A DNA stretch of 64,000 bases from Chloranthus sessilifolius (Eukaryota; Streptophyta; Magnoliopsida; Chloranthales; Chloranthaceae), in assembly GCA_021018995.1 (NCBI GenBank), contig CM037586.1:2950328-3014327 (forward strand), in the 5' to 3' direction. The translations under genes were made by a program, and so were the position numbers. The notes under the pieces were generated by a model, which was not told the origin of the DNA, searched no databases, and saw only the letters and a program-made list of their open reading frames with translations. Positions 54,779-64,000 of this stretch are shown here, one piece after another. How positions within the stretch are numbered: the first letter of the stretch is position 1; each line of letters starts with the position of its first letter.

Positions 54779-55170
54779 TATAATTACGAGAACTACCAAC
54801 ATCTCTCTTATAATTGTAATAAAATATTCATCAAACACTCAAAACTCTAACCCTAACATTATAATCGTCACTTGATTACAAAAAAGTTTATCAATAGATA
54901 AATGCTAAGAGCAAAAGTAGAATTAGCAACAATTAATTACAACCTAATTTATCATAATGAGATGTATATATAAAGCACTCAAAACCTTAATCCTAGAACT
55001 GACATTTAAAAATATAGTTAGAAGAAGTGAGAACTTAGAAACTAAATTTCATCGATCACAACATGATTTCCATAAAAGGGTAGAAAGGGTGATACATGCA
55101 GAAACACTTGGCGAGTAGTGGTTGGGCATAGTATTGCAAAATGAGTAGAACTAAATCCATCCATACTCTA
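54779..55170 (-). pseudogene. Copy of transporter exon 1 and intron 1 start
   Basis: Matches about 45170-45555 in the same orientation: attagcaacaattaattac, 'aaactaaatttcatcgatca' and, over exon 1, 'cacttggcgagtagtgg' and 'tattgcaaaatgagtagaac'. About 70 bp of exon 1 survive (55096-55168) with substitutions and small deletions. The start codon part is missing. A partial segmental duplication, not expressed as far as can be judged. Confidence 0.85.
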
Positions 55171-55724
55171 TTGTTATAGATTGTAAAGTTAAAAGGGATG
55201 TTGGCTCCTTCCTAACATTTAAACACAAAAATGGTGTTTATATTATCTTTCACCATTAACATTAGACTTTTGACTTCACACCGACGTGTGATTTAACATT
55301 ATGCCATGTGGCGCAAATTTGTGACCAATCTAAATTGTCGATGGAGAATATCTCCGCCTGAAGAAACGTACTTATAGTCAATGCAAGCCATTCCATTGAC
55401 GAACTTTAATATCAACCATTAAAACTAAAAACAATGATTGATATTATAGTCAACAAATATGATGGTTTAGATCTTCTTAAAACTCCATTTTTGGGATTGT
55501 TGCATTCCAATATATGATCTATCGTTTTGACGATATAGATCACCCACATCTTAAACCATTGACAATAACGGTCACAAGAGTCGGTCCAAAGTTAAAATCG
55601 ACCAATTTTCTTTTCCCAAAAAGAAGCCATGTGGCACTATTTTTTAGGTGGTATTATTCACACCGATTTTTCATGTGGAGCAGACGAATTTCCACCATAA
55701 AAAAACATTGAATGCCTTAAATTA
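55171..55724. other. Non-coding repeats
   Basis: Part of the same dispersed repeat as 57.9-58.1 kb (acatttaaacac, 'accattaacatt', 'gatcacccacatcttaaacc'). No gene. Confidence 0.5.
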
Positions 55725-56130
55725 GACAATGGAGATTGCTTTTCGTCCCAATCGTCCATACAATAGATCTCGAGATCATGACACACTAGACGGCCAAATC
55801 TTGATTACACATGGCCCCACATCCCCAAAAGTGACATGAGAATCCTTTCTAATGTTACCCACTACAAAAATTAAGACAATTAGTGACAGTTTTTTATAGT
55901 AAAGAAGTGCCACTATTAACAAAAAAACTATTAAGACTATTAGCAGCAGTTTCTTAGTAATAGCGGCATTTTATGGCTGCTGCTAATAGTCTTTCTTTTA
56001 TAGTGCGCCCATGATCACAATCACTTTTGGGGTTGTGTGCCACATTGAATCAACATGTGACAGTGTGATAGATATACCACAATCTCAAGATCTATTGTGT
56101 GGAAGATTGGGACAAAAAATGATCTCCATC
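55725..56130. repeat. Palindromic MITE host of nested element
   Basis: The left half (acaatggagattgcttttcg... agatctcgagatcatgacac) pairs with the right half (atctcaagatctattgtgtgg... aaaaaatgatctccatcatt). Interrupted near its centre by 55860-56005. Confidence 0.7.
55860..56005. mobile_element. CACTA-end MITE nested in MITE
   Basis: Ends CACTACAAAAATTAAGAC and GTCTTTCTTTTATAGTG are inverted copies with few mismatches; inner parts also pair ('ctattagcagcag' with 'ctgctgctaatag'). A 3-bp duplication could not be fixed. Confidence 0.65.
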
Positions 56131-56892
56131 ATTTGTGTCAAGGCAGCCAACATTTTTTTTAGTGGAAAATTGTGTGTTCTTCATAGGAAAAACGGGAATA
56201 AATAACGTCGCCCATTTATTGGGCTGCTACATACACCTCTTTTTCTTCCCTTTGAGTGTGCAAATAGAACAATTTGTGTACGCTTAGAAAAAAGTTTTGT
56301 GCTCTCAAAAGCTGCGACGCCAAGCATGTTTTGAATATTCATTAGCAAAAGTAAAGTAAAATGGATTATGACGCTACAACTTGCACGCATGATTTGTATC
56401 ACGGCGCATTGGTTAAAAAGAAAGAGTTGATATTTTCAATACCTGTAATGTGGAACATCATCTAAGCTGTATGATTTGAAAGCCATTATGTAAAGATCTT
56501 TAATGCGGAAGATTGACATGAAACAAAATCTCTATGATATGATTTAAAACACAGTCGACACTTAAATAAGATGATAAACTTTGGCTATGTTGAATAAGAT
56601 GATAGAGTGTGATTCCTGACAATCTTTGGCACCAACGGTCTTTAAATCATTGTTTTCAAATCCAATGGCACATGGTCCCAAATCCTAAAAATCCTAAAAA
56701 TACCAATTCTTTCTTCTTAAACCATGCACCATGGAATAAATCTCCTGTGCAAGTTTAGCTCTCAATGGATTATCATTACTTTTATCGTTAATTGGTGTGT
56801 GAGTAGTAGAGGTGGTGTGTGACTAAAAATATTTTGCGGGGAGAGGGTGGTGTTTTCATAGTAGTCCTATATTCTTTTCTTAGTGTGAAGAT
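56131..56892. other. Intergenic, no gene
   Basis: Further decayed palindromic-repeat pieces near 56480-56560. Confidence 0.45.
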
Positions 56893-56958
56893 CATGGATC
56901 AAAATTTCGGTTTCGATCATGACTGAAACCGAAGCAAAATTCGATCTTTTGATCCATG
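56893..56958. mobile_element. 66-bp hAT-type MITE with perfect TSD
   Basis: CATGGATCAAAAT at the left and CTTTTGATCCATG at the right, perfect 8-bp duplication GTGAAGAT (56885-56892; 56959-56966). A minimal member of the family at 30029. Confidence 0.88.
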
Positions 56959-57484
56959 GTGAAGATAATGAAAGAGAGGGTACTCGAACTTTATTGTCTA
57001 ACAAATATTGAAACTTTTTTTTTGCTCTGAACTTTATTTTCTCAATATAAGTTAAAATGGTCCAACAAATTTCACATGAACAATCAAAATAGTCGTAAAG
57101 TTTGTACAGTGATCATGCATTTTTAAAATCGTTTGATAATTTTATATGGTAATAGAGATTTTCATAGATGCACTATTCAAGCCATTTAAATCTAAAGCAC
57201 AAGATAATCCATTGGTTACTCAATTCATAAGGTTGTTACTAATGAGCTAGTTAGAGTTTCTTTTAGTTGGATAATGCTAACTTACCGATTTAGAGGGTAA
57301 AGGCCAACAAGTGTGCTTGTGATTGATGGCCAATAGGGAGTTAAAGACTATCGACCGCTGTATTCCATACAACCCCAAAAGAGATCCCACCTAGTTGAAA
57401 CGAACGCCAACCAAGATGGCCACAAACACTAGCTTGAGGCTCCAACCACGATTGGCTACAAGTCCATTGTCACCTTATGTCCAC

Positions 57485-57762
57485 CATATTCACCAAATCG
57501 GGGGTCGGTAATAATTTGGCGATGTTAAAATTCAGATTTTAAGCTATAATAAGATTTTAGACTATAATTTTTTTTTAATATTTATTTTTTAAGTAAGTCA
57601 CATTTTTTTTAAAAAAATTCGGGAATTATTCGCGATTTTTTTTTTTTTTTTTTTTTGTGATTAGGTGAATTTTCGAAAAATTCGTGAATAATTCGGGAGA
57701 CCTTAATTTCACGAATTATTCACAATTTTTTTTAAAAAAATTTGGCTATTTTTGTGACTATG
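57485..57762. mobile_element. hAT-type MITE (CATAGTCAC ends), copy 1
   Basis: CATATTCACCAAATCGG at the left and TTTTTGTGACTATG at the right. Perfect 8-bp duplication ATGTCCAC (57477-57484; 57763-57770). Ends match the hAT transposase relic terminus at 19384. Copied at 59006-59282 by the tandem duplication. Confidence 0.85.
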
Positions 57763-58342
57763 ATGTCCACCTCTAGGAGAAGCTATGTGTGGCTTCCCTC
57801 ATAGTTCCAAGCAAGTCTATCCCACTTATTTTTTAGTATGACACCCGACACTCCTGGCAATCATTTAAACACCAAAATGGTGTTTAAATGATCTTACGCC
57901 ATCAATGATTTAAGACGTGGATGATCTGTACAATCAAAGTGATAAATCATATATTGAAATGTAAGAAACTTAAAATTGGCATTTTAGGTAGATTTAAACC
58001 TTTTGATGTGTTAGACTATAATATCAACAATTGTTTTTAGTTTTAATGACTGATATTAAAGTTTATCAATCGGATGGTTCACTCCCACTTAAAAACATAT
58101 TTCTTTGGGCTAAGGCTTGTTCCAATGAAGAATTGCCACTTTGACAATTTGGATTGGTGACATATGCAAGCCACATGGCACCATGATAAATAACACTTCA
58201 ATGGTGTGAGTTAAAAAGCCTAAGATTATTTAAACACCATTTTAGTATTTAAATGCAGGGGTTTATAGACCGACACATATCGGTATATTAGCTTGGTCCT
58301 AGACTGATATGTATCAACCAAATCAGTTGATATTAAAGTAGC

Positions 58343-58346
<4 letters not shown>

Positions 58347-58427
<81 letters not shown>
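58347..58427. repeat. (AT)n microsatellite, copy 1
   Basis: About 40 AT units ending exactly at the Helitron 5' end. Confidence 0.95.
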
Positions 58428-58430
<3 letters not shown>

Positions 58431-58887
58431 TTACTTCTATATAAAAGTATAAATAGTTTCTATCAACTTTAAATTCCTAAAATACCCCTAACTCTTGAGC
58501 ATCAATATAGCCAGAGTCCTAATCTAATTAACCGTGCCATATAGCAGGAGCCCTCTTTTGTTTTTGTTTTTTCCCCTACAACAAACGTCCTAATCAAAAT
58601 ATAACCGTCCTATATATAGCAAGACTGCAAGAGTCCTCTTTTGTTTTTGGTTTTTTCTCCTATAACAAGAGTCCTAATCTAAAATAGATACATAAAATGA
58701 TTACCTGCACAGAACTCAGATTCACATTTTCTACTGCACTCCTTGCTCTGTATAAAATGAAAAGAGAGAAAGAAAGAAAATATTAAGAAAATGCAAATTA
58801 AATATAGAGAAAATGGGTTTTCTTTCTTCTTCCTTCTTCTTCTTCTTATATATTAACCACCACAATAGTTGAATCATTATTCTCCAA
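58428..58887 (+). mobile_element. Helitron 5' fragment
   Basis: First 460 bp of the Helitron, duplicated with the tandem unit. No 3' end. Confidence 0.8.
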
Positions 58888-59005
58888 TAGCCACAATAGC
58901 AATAGCCTTACCTAGTTGAAACGAACGCCAACCAAGATGGCCACAAACACTAGCTTGAGGCTCCAACCACGATTGGCTACAAGTCCATTGTCACCTTATG
59001 TCCAC

Positions 59006-59282
59006 CATATTCATCAAATCGGGGGTCGGTAATAATTTGGCGATGTTAAAATTCAGATTTTAAGCTATAATAATATTTTAAACTATAATTTTTTTTTAAT
59101 ATTTATTTTTTAAGTAAGTCACATTTTTTAAAAAAAAATTCGGGAATTATTCGCGACTTTTTTTTTTTTTTTTTTGGTGATTAGGTGAATTTTCGAAAAA
59201 TTCGTGAATAATTCGGGAGACCTTAATTTCATGAATTATTCACAATTTTTTTAAAAAAAATTTGGCTATTTTTGTGACTATG
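59006..59282. mobile_element. hAT-type MITE (CATAGTCAC ends), copy 2
   Basis: Passenger copy in the second tandem unit, with the same ATGTCCAC flanks at 58998-59005 and 59283-59290. Confidence 0.85.
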
Positions 59283-59862
59283 ATGTCCACCTCTAGGAGA
59301 AGCTATGTGTGGCTTCCCTCATAGTCCCAAGCAAGTCTATCCCACTTATTTTTTAGTATGACACCCGACACTCCTCGCAATCATTTAAACACCAAAATGG
59401 TGTTTTAATGATCTTACACCATCAATGATTTAAGACGTGGATGATCTGTACAATCAAAGTGATAAGTCATATATTGAAATGTAAGAAACTTAAAATTGGC
59501 GTTTTAGGTAGATTTAAACCTTTTGATGTGTTAGACTATAATATCAATAATTGCTTTTAGTTTTAATGACTGATATTAAAGTTTATCAATCGGATGGTTC
59601 ACTTCCACTTAAAAACATATTTCTTTGGGCTAAGGCTTGTTCCAATGAAGAATTGCCACTTTCACAATTTGGATTGGTGACATATGCAAGCCACATGCCA
59701 CCATGATAAATAACACTTCAATGGTGTGAGTTAAAAAGTCTAAGATTATTTAAACACCATTTTAGTATTTAAATGCAGGGGTTTATAGACCGACACATAT
59801 CGGTATATTAGCTTAGTCCTAGACTGATATATATCAACCAAATCAGTTGATATTAAAGTAGC

Positions 59863-59866
<4 letters not shown>

Positions 59867-59915
<49 letters not shown>
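59867..59915. repeat. (AT)n microsatellite, copy 2
   Basis: About 24 AT units ending exactly at the Helitron 5' end. Confidence 0.95.
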
Positions 59916-59918
<3 letters not shown>

Positions 59919-61930
59919 TTACTTCTATATAAAAGTATAAATAGTTTCTATCAACTTTAAATTCCTAAAATACCCCTAACTCTTGAGCATCAATATAGCC
60001 AGAGTCCTAATCTAATTAACCGTGTCATATAGCAGGAGCCCTCTTTTGTTTTTGTTTTTTCCCCTACAACAAACGTCCTAATCAAAATATAACCGTCCTA
60101 TATATAGCAAGACTGCAAGAGTCCTCTTTTGTTTTTGGTTTTTTCTCCTATAACAAGAGTCCTAATCTAAAATAGATACATAAAATGATTACCTGCACAG
60201 AATTCAGATTCACATTTTCTACTGCACTCCTTGCTCTGTATAAAATGAAAAGAGAGAAAGAAAGAAAATATTAAGAAAAAGCAAATTAAATATAGAGAAA
60301 ATGGGTTTTCTTTCTTCTTCCTTCTTCTTCTTATATACTAACCACCACAATAGCTGAATCATTATTCTCCAACGTCGAGGGTATTAACTGAAGAAATTGG
60401 AGAAAGGTTTATAACAAAAAGAAAAAATGCTAACTTCAATAGTTCCTCCGTAGCCATTGTTGCAACATTGAGGGCATTAGTTACTCTCTGTGATGGCCTT
60501 GTGAGTTGTGACAGATCAATAAATGCTCCATATGATAGCCTTCAAATATCCTTAAATAAGAGCCTAATTGAGAAATGACAGGAAAAGCTGATCGTGATCC
60601 TTAAATAGATGGGATAAGGGGATGATGATTATAATAGTCTAATATATTGAGGAATTTAAAATCCGACACTTTTTTATTTTTATTTTTTATCTGGGCACTA
60701 TTTTCAATCCTTTATAGATACAATTTATCACCATCAACCATCATTTGAATTATTTGACTAAGATAGTACTTAAATAATTAAATTTGATTTAAATGATCGA
60801 TGGAAGTATAACTATACCCATGAGATGATTAGTTGAAAAAACTGGGATGACCACTTCAAAAGAGTACCTTTAAATTCACCAATCGACTCTTTAAGTTAGC
60901 TCATGCTGAAACCCATTGATTTCTTTAAATCAAATGATGAAGATTGTTTTTCATCCTAATCTTTCACGCAATGGAACATGGGTGTGCATCACCAAATGAT
61001 TAATTTTTTATTTCACTTAGCACATATCCCAATAAATTTCATATGATTTAAAAATAGATGACATGCATTTACCTTTAACATTTAAGGAACCATTAATTAG
61101 CACACAAATTTTACCCATTACGCACAAGTGAAAGAAAGCCTTTTTATATTGGGAACCTCCGCCATGCGGAAATACCATTAAAGTCTTGTGAGTTGAAGGT
61201 CATGATTTAAAGATTTTATGTGCAAAAGATTGACATGAAACCCATCTCTAAAGATTTTATATGCAAGGTGCACGAAACGTATATATCTTGATAAAACTCA
61301 TCACACCATGCTCCTTAGGTTTACACATTTGACCCCAATTTTTTCAGTGTATGCCTGTACCAAGCCCAGCTCAGTTCAATTTCCATAATTCTCCTTTATC
61401 TTTGTATATTTTGCATAAAAAAAATTTGTCAACCTAACTTTCAAATAATTCATGCTCGAACTTGATCCGAGGGGTGAAGTTCATGTGTTCAACCTAATTA
61501 AAAAATTGAGTCAAACAATGAAATCAAATTAGCCTTATAATGTTTTGGTTAGTGTTACTAGCACATTACTTTATGTTATAGTCATCACATTCAATGAATT
61601 TAAATTGTTGAAAAAGAGTGGACATCTACGATTCAAAATATGATCAAACAATAAAAAATTTAATGCGCTATGATGTATGAGGCAGTACCCAAACTTTGGC
61701 TGAAGTTTATATCATAAAAAAAATAATTTTTTTTTAATAGATGACATATGACACACAATCCCAAAAATAACATTATCTTAGAATCATGTATCACATGACA
61801 TATGATTTAAGGTTTGAATGCATAAGTTCATTCATACGTTAGAACCTATAGGCTTTTTTTATTTTATAAATTTATTATTGTTTTTATAATTTTATAAAGC
61901 AACACGTGTAAAACACGGATATGTTTACTA

Positions 61931-61931
<1 letters not shown>
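59916..61931 (+). mobile_element. Non-autonomous Helitron, 2.0 kb
   Basis: 5' end TCCTTACTTCTATATAAAAG follows the plant Helitron TC...TATAAAA pattern. The 3' end has a short hairpin (CGTGT AAA ACACG at about 61904-61916) 11 bp before the terminal CTAG (61928-61931), followed by T. It has inserted between A and T of an (AT)n tract with no target duplication, as Helitrons do. No Rep/helicase coding. Contains a GAGTACC terminus at 60862. Confidence 0.82.

Positions 61932-61980
<49 letters not shown>
61932..61980. repeat. (AT)n microsatellite right of Helitron
   Basis: Continuation of the tract that was split by the Helitron. Confidence 0.9.
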
Positions 61981-61983
<3 letters not shown>

Positions 61984-62090
61984 ATTAAATACGATATTAC
62001 CTCATTCATAAAATTGGGGTGTATATATATCGGATACATATGGGTCGATATATGTGTCATGATGGATCTGTAAACTCATATTTAAATGTA

Positions 62091-62360
62091 GTTGAGGGGC
62101 GATTATCTTTTTGAGTTGTGTATTTAATAGTGCTACGTGGACGTATCCGAAGGGGTTACGTGCTTCTGAAATCTAAAAGCATACCAGCGTTTGTTTGTCC
62201 GTACAGTGACCGTATACCACATACCAAGTTACAAACACCCATAGCTTACTGCTCACGCAGGACACTATATCATTTCCCGAAACTTGATTGGTACTACCCG
62301 TAAATAAATTAAACGGTAAGGGCATATCTAAACCCTCTCTTATCTCCTCTATCTCACACC
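62091..62360. other. Upstream region of SC35-type gene
   Basis: Not repetitive. Presumably the distal promoter. No clear binding site besides those listed next. Confidence 0.4.
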
Positions 62361-62368
62361 TATATATA
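62361..62368 (+). promoter_or_regulatory. TATA box of SC35-type gene
   Basis: TATATATA after a C/T-rich stretch, 87 bp before the ATG, so transcription would start near 62393. Confidence 0.6.
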
Positions 62369-62417
62369 TGACACCCATCATTTGACAACTGTAGAAAAAC
62401 AGACCATCTTATTCCTC

Positions 62418-62432
62418 AAAACCCTAACCCTA
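62418..62432 (+). promoter_or_regulatory. Telo-box in 5' UTR
   Basis: AAACCCTAACCCTAG, and again at 62534-62548 just inside intron 1. Telo-boxes are common at plant genes for translation and RNA processing. A role here is inferred. Confidence 0.6.
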
Positions 62433-62454
62433 GTTCAGAAAAAGAAGAAAAAAG

Positions 62455-62530
62455 ATGTCGCATTTCGGACGATCTGGTCCTCCAGACATCACAGACACTT
62501 TCTCTCTCCTGGTCCTTAACATCACTTTCC
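62455..62530 (+). CDS. SC35-type exon 1 (coding part)
   Basis: Residues 1-25 plus one base. Donor TTCC|GTAAAA. Confidence 0.93.
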
Positions 62531-62885
62531 GTAAAACCCTAACCCTAGATTTTTCTCGTTCTCTGTATCTTTCATCTTCGTTGTTTCTGATCTGTTTTCC
62601 ATTGTTTTTCGCTAGGAACTACGGCGGATGATCTGTTTCCGCTGTTTGATAAGTACGGGAAGGTCGTGGATATCTTCATACCGAGAGATCGAAGGTTAGG
62701 GTTTGTTGATTTAGAGTAGTTTTTTTTTGCTTCTTTAATTTAGGCTAGGGTTTTAAATCTTTATTTGATAATCTGATTTAAGGTTTCAATTTTATAATAA
62801 TATAGGACCGGAGATTCTCGTGGTTTTGCATTCGTGCGGTATAAGTATGCAGATGAGGCGCAGAAGGCAGTGGAAAAGCTCGATG
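62455..62885 (+). CDS. SC35-type SR splicing factor, 5' part (3 exons)
   Basis: Serine/arginine-rich splicing factor of the SC35/SRSF2 type, acting in the nucleus in spliceosome assembly and splice-site choice. Exons 62455-62530, 62616-62694 and 62806-62885 join in frame (76+79+80 nt) to 78 residues: the typical start MSHFGRSGPPDI, then an RNA-recognition motif with RNP2 LLVLNI (18-23) and RNP1 RGFAFVRY (57-64), up to EKLDG. The start is the only ATG after the leader and fits the family N-terminus. The rest of the RRM and the RS tail lie beyond 64000. Introns 1 and 2 are 85 and 111 bp; intron 3 is at least 1115 bp and contains repeats. No defects seen. Confidence 0.95.
62616..62694 (+). CDS. 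SC35-type exon 2
   Basis: Residues 26-51 plus two bases (RTTADDLFPLFDKYGKVVDI to PRDR). Acceptor CGCTAG, donor GAAG|GTTAGG. Confidence 0.93.
62806..62885 (+). CDS. SC35-type exon 3
   Basis: Residues 52-78 plus one base (TGDSRGFAFVRYKYADEAQK to EKLD). Acceptor TATAG, donor GATG|GTAAGT. Confidence 0.93.
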
Positions 62886-63542
62886 GTAAGTTATTTTATT
62901 GGTTTTATAACATAGTCACCAAGTCGGACTTCGGGAATAAGTCAGAAAGGGGAAAATTCGAAAAATGGACAAAAAGTTGGGAAGGCTCTGAAAGAATGGG
63001 GAAAAATAGGAAGCGCAAATTGAAATATGATAGAAATATAAAAACATATTCGAGATTGCAATTTATTGATGAAGTGGGGAATTAATTGAGTTTTAATCGT
63101 GAAATATGAGATTTTTTTCAGAAAAAAACAAAAAACATGCAGTTGAATGACTCAGCATTTTATTAGCATATTTTTTTTCAAACCGAGTTTGGTGATTGTT
63201 TTATTGTTAAGGATGGCTTGTAAAGTACAGGATTATCTATTTGCCGTTAATTTTGATGAATCATGAAATGGTGGGCTGAAAACTTCTTGGATTTCGGAGC
63301 AAAGTGATCAAGTTGGGGATTGGGAATAAATCGGATAGAAAATATGAGAAAATGGCCAAAATTCGTGAAAATCATGAATAGTTCCTGAAGTTGGTGTTTT
63401 TTTGAAGAGGTCACGAATAATTATAATTTTATTCATAGTTTTTCAAGAAAATTGCAAATTATCAATGCCTTTTTTCAAGAATTCAGAGAATTTGGTACTA
63501 TGTTTGGCATTTTCATTTTTTGCTTCCCACGGAATTTGTGTA

Positions 63543-63720
63543 TCATCATCATCACAGCCTTATCCCATCAATTTGTGTGCTCAACCCATTATTAAAAATA
63601 TTGGCTGAAAATGGTATGTGGAGCTAGTTGTAGTGTTTGTGTGAGCTTTTTGGATAATTCGTGCTGTATATTGGCTGTAGTATGTGAGGCATGGGATTGA
63701 GTTGGTATTGGCTACATGGG
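63543..63720. repeat. RTE LINE tail, first of two copies
   Basis: Starts with (TCA)n then cagccttatcccatcaattt, the usual minus-strand tail of plant RTE LINEs, and ends 'attggctacatgg'. Offset to the second copy is 281 bp. Confidence 0.7.
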
Positions 63721-63823
63721 TTTGTGTGCATGGGTCAATCTCTACCTCAAACTAGCTAAAACATTGTCATAGATAATTATAGGCAGGCACCGATTAGGTG
63801 GTCTCAACAACATTTTTCGCTCA

Positions 63824-64000
63824 TCATCATCATCACAGCCTTATCCCATCAATTTGTGTGCTCAACCCATAATTAAAAATATTGGCTGAAAATGGTATGT
63901 GGAGATAGTTGTAGTGTTTGTGTGAGCTTTTTGGATAATTCGTGCTGTATATTGGCTGTAGTATGGGAGGTATGGGATTGAGTTGGTATTGGCTAGATGG
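63824..64000. repeat. RTE LINE tail, second copy (cut by window end)
   Basis: Over 95% identical to 63543-63720, separated from it by about 100 bp of other sequence. Confidence 0.75.

Larger units (their letters stand above)
57389..58887. repeat. 1.5-kb tandem duplication, copy 1
   Basis: Starts acctagttgaaacgaacgcc and is nearly identical to 58910-60372. It includes a hAT-type MITE, an (AT)n run and the first 460 bp of a Helitron, where it ends. A 22-bp spacer separates the copies. Confidence 0.95.
58910..60372. repeat. 1.5-kb tandem duplication, copy 2
   Basis: Same unit, offset 1521 bp at the left edge, a few percent different. It is shorter mainly because its (AT)n run is shorter. Here the Helitron continues intact past 60372. 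Confidence 0.95.
59778..62078. mobile_element. TATCGG-type MITE split by Helitron
   Basis: Left end GGGGTTTATAGACC and right end GGATCTGTAAACTC are inverted relatives, flanked by TATTTAAATGCA (59766-59777) and TATTTAAATGTA (62079-62090). Its own sequence is 59778-59915 plus 61932-62078, and the (AT)n run in its middle received the Helitron. Confidence 0.65.
62886..64000 (+). other. SC35-type intron 3 (incomplete)
   Basis: No further exon found before the window end. At 62911 CATAGTCACCAAGTCGG is a hAT terminus like 19384 and 57485; its other end was not found. Related text recurs at about 63309-63366 (caagttggggattgggaata). Confidence 0.7.

Overview
The window reads as nuclear DNA of a flowering plant. 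It is AT-rich, full of microsatellites and transposon debris, and holds two recognisable split plant genes with typical plant splice sites. Nothing bacterial is present (no operons, no CRISPR array, no rRNA). I cannot name the species. The mix of Ty1/copia, Ty3/gypsy, L1 and RTE LINEs, hAT and Mutator-type MITEs, a Helitron and an endogenous pararetrovirus is ordinary for a repeat-rich angiosperm.

Only two host genes can be supported. (1) A nucleotide-sugar transporter of the ER UDP-GlcNAc/UDP-GalNAc type (ROCK1-like) lies on the minus strand from 45595 down to 15654. It has seven coding exons that join in frame to 324 residues and end in a KxKxx ER-retrieval motif. Only 975 of its 29942 bp are coding. 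Two introns (14.5 and 10.8 kb) are swollen by a copia element, two L1-type LINEs, an LTR-pair element, a copia gag-protease fragment, an RTE tail, a hAT transposase relic and several MITEs. One intron starts with GC instead of GT. (2) The first three coding exons of an SC35-type SR splicing factor lie on the plus strand from 62455, with a TATA box and telo-boxes. The gene runs off the right edge.

Layout. 1-8.6 kb: repeats only, including a 2.3-kb foldback with arms of about 1.1 kb. 8.7-10.4 kb: 5'-truncated LINE. 10.4-15.6 kb: A-rich minisatellite, MITEs and microsatellites. 15.65-45.6 kb: transporter gene with its nested transposons. 45.6-46.9 kb: its upstream region and MITEs. 46.9-53.0 kb: endogenous caulimovirid in two inverted arms, protease on the minus strand and reverse transcriptase on the plus strand, each arm ending in a similar promoter. 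53.0-54.8 kb: short gypsy element keeping only gag. 54.8-55.2 kb: decayed copy of exon 1 plus the start of intron 1 of the transporter. 55.2-62.1 kb: MITEs, a 1.5-kb tandem duplication and a 2-kb Helitron inserted in an (AT)n tract. 62.36-64 kb: SC35-type gene.

I found no convincing new cellular system. The notable content is structural: an extreme transposon-inflated housekeeping gene, clean nested insertions with target-site duplications, the inverted pararetrovirus, and the gene-start duplication. All coordinates and reading frames come from manual reading. Family names rest on recognised motifs, not on database searches.
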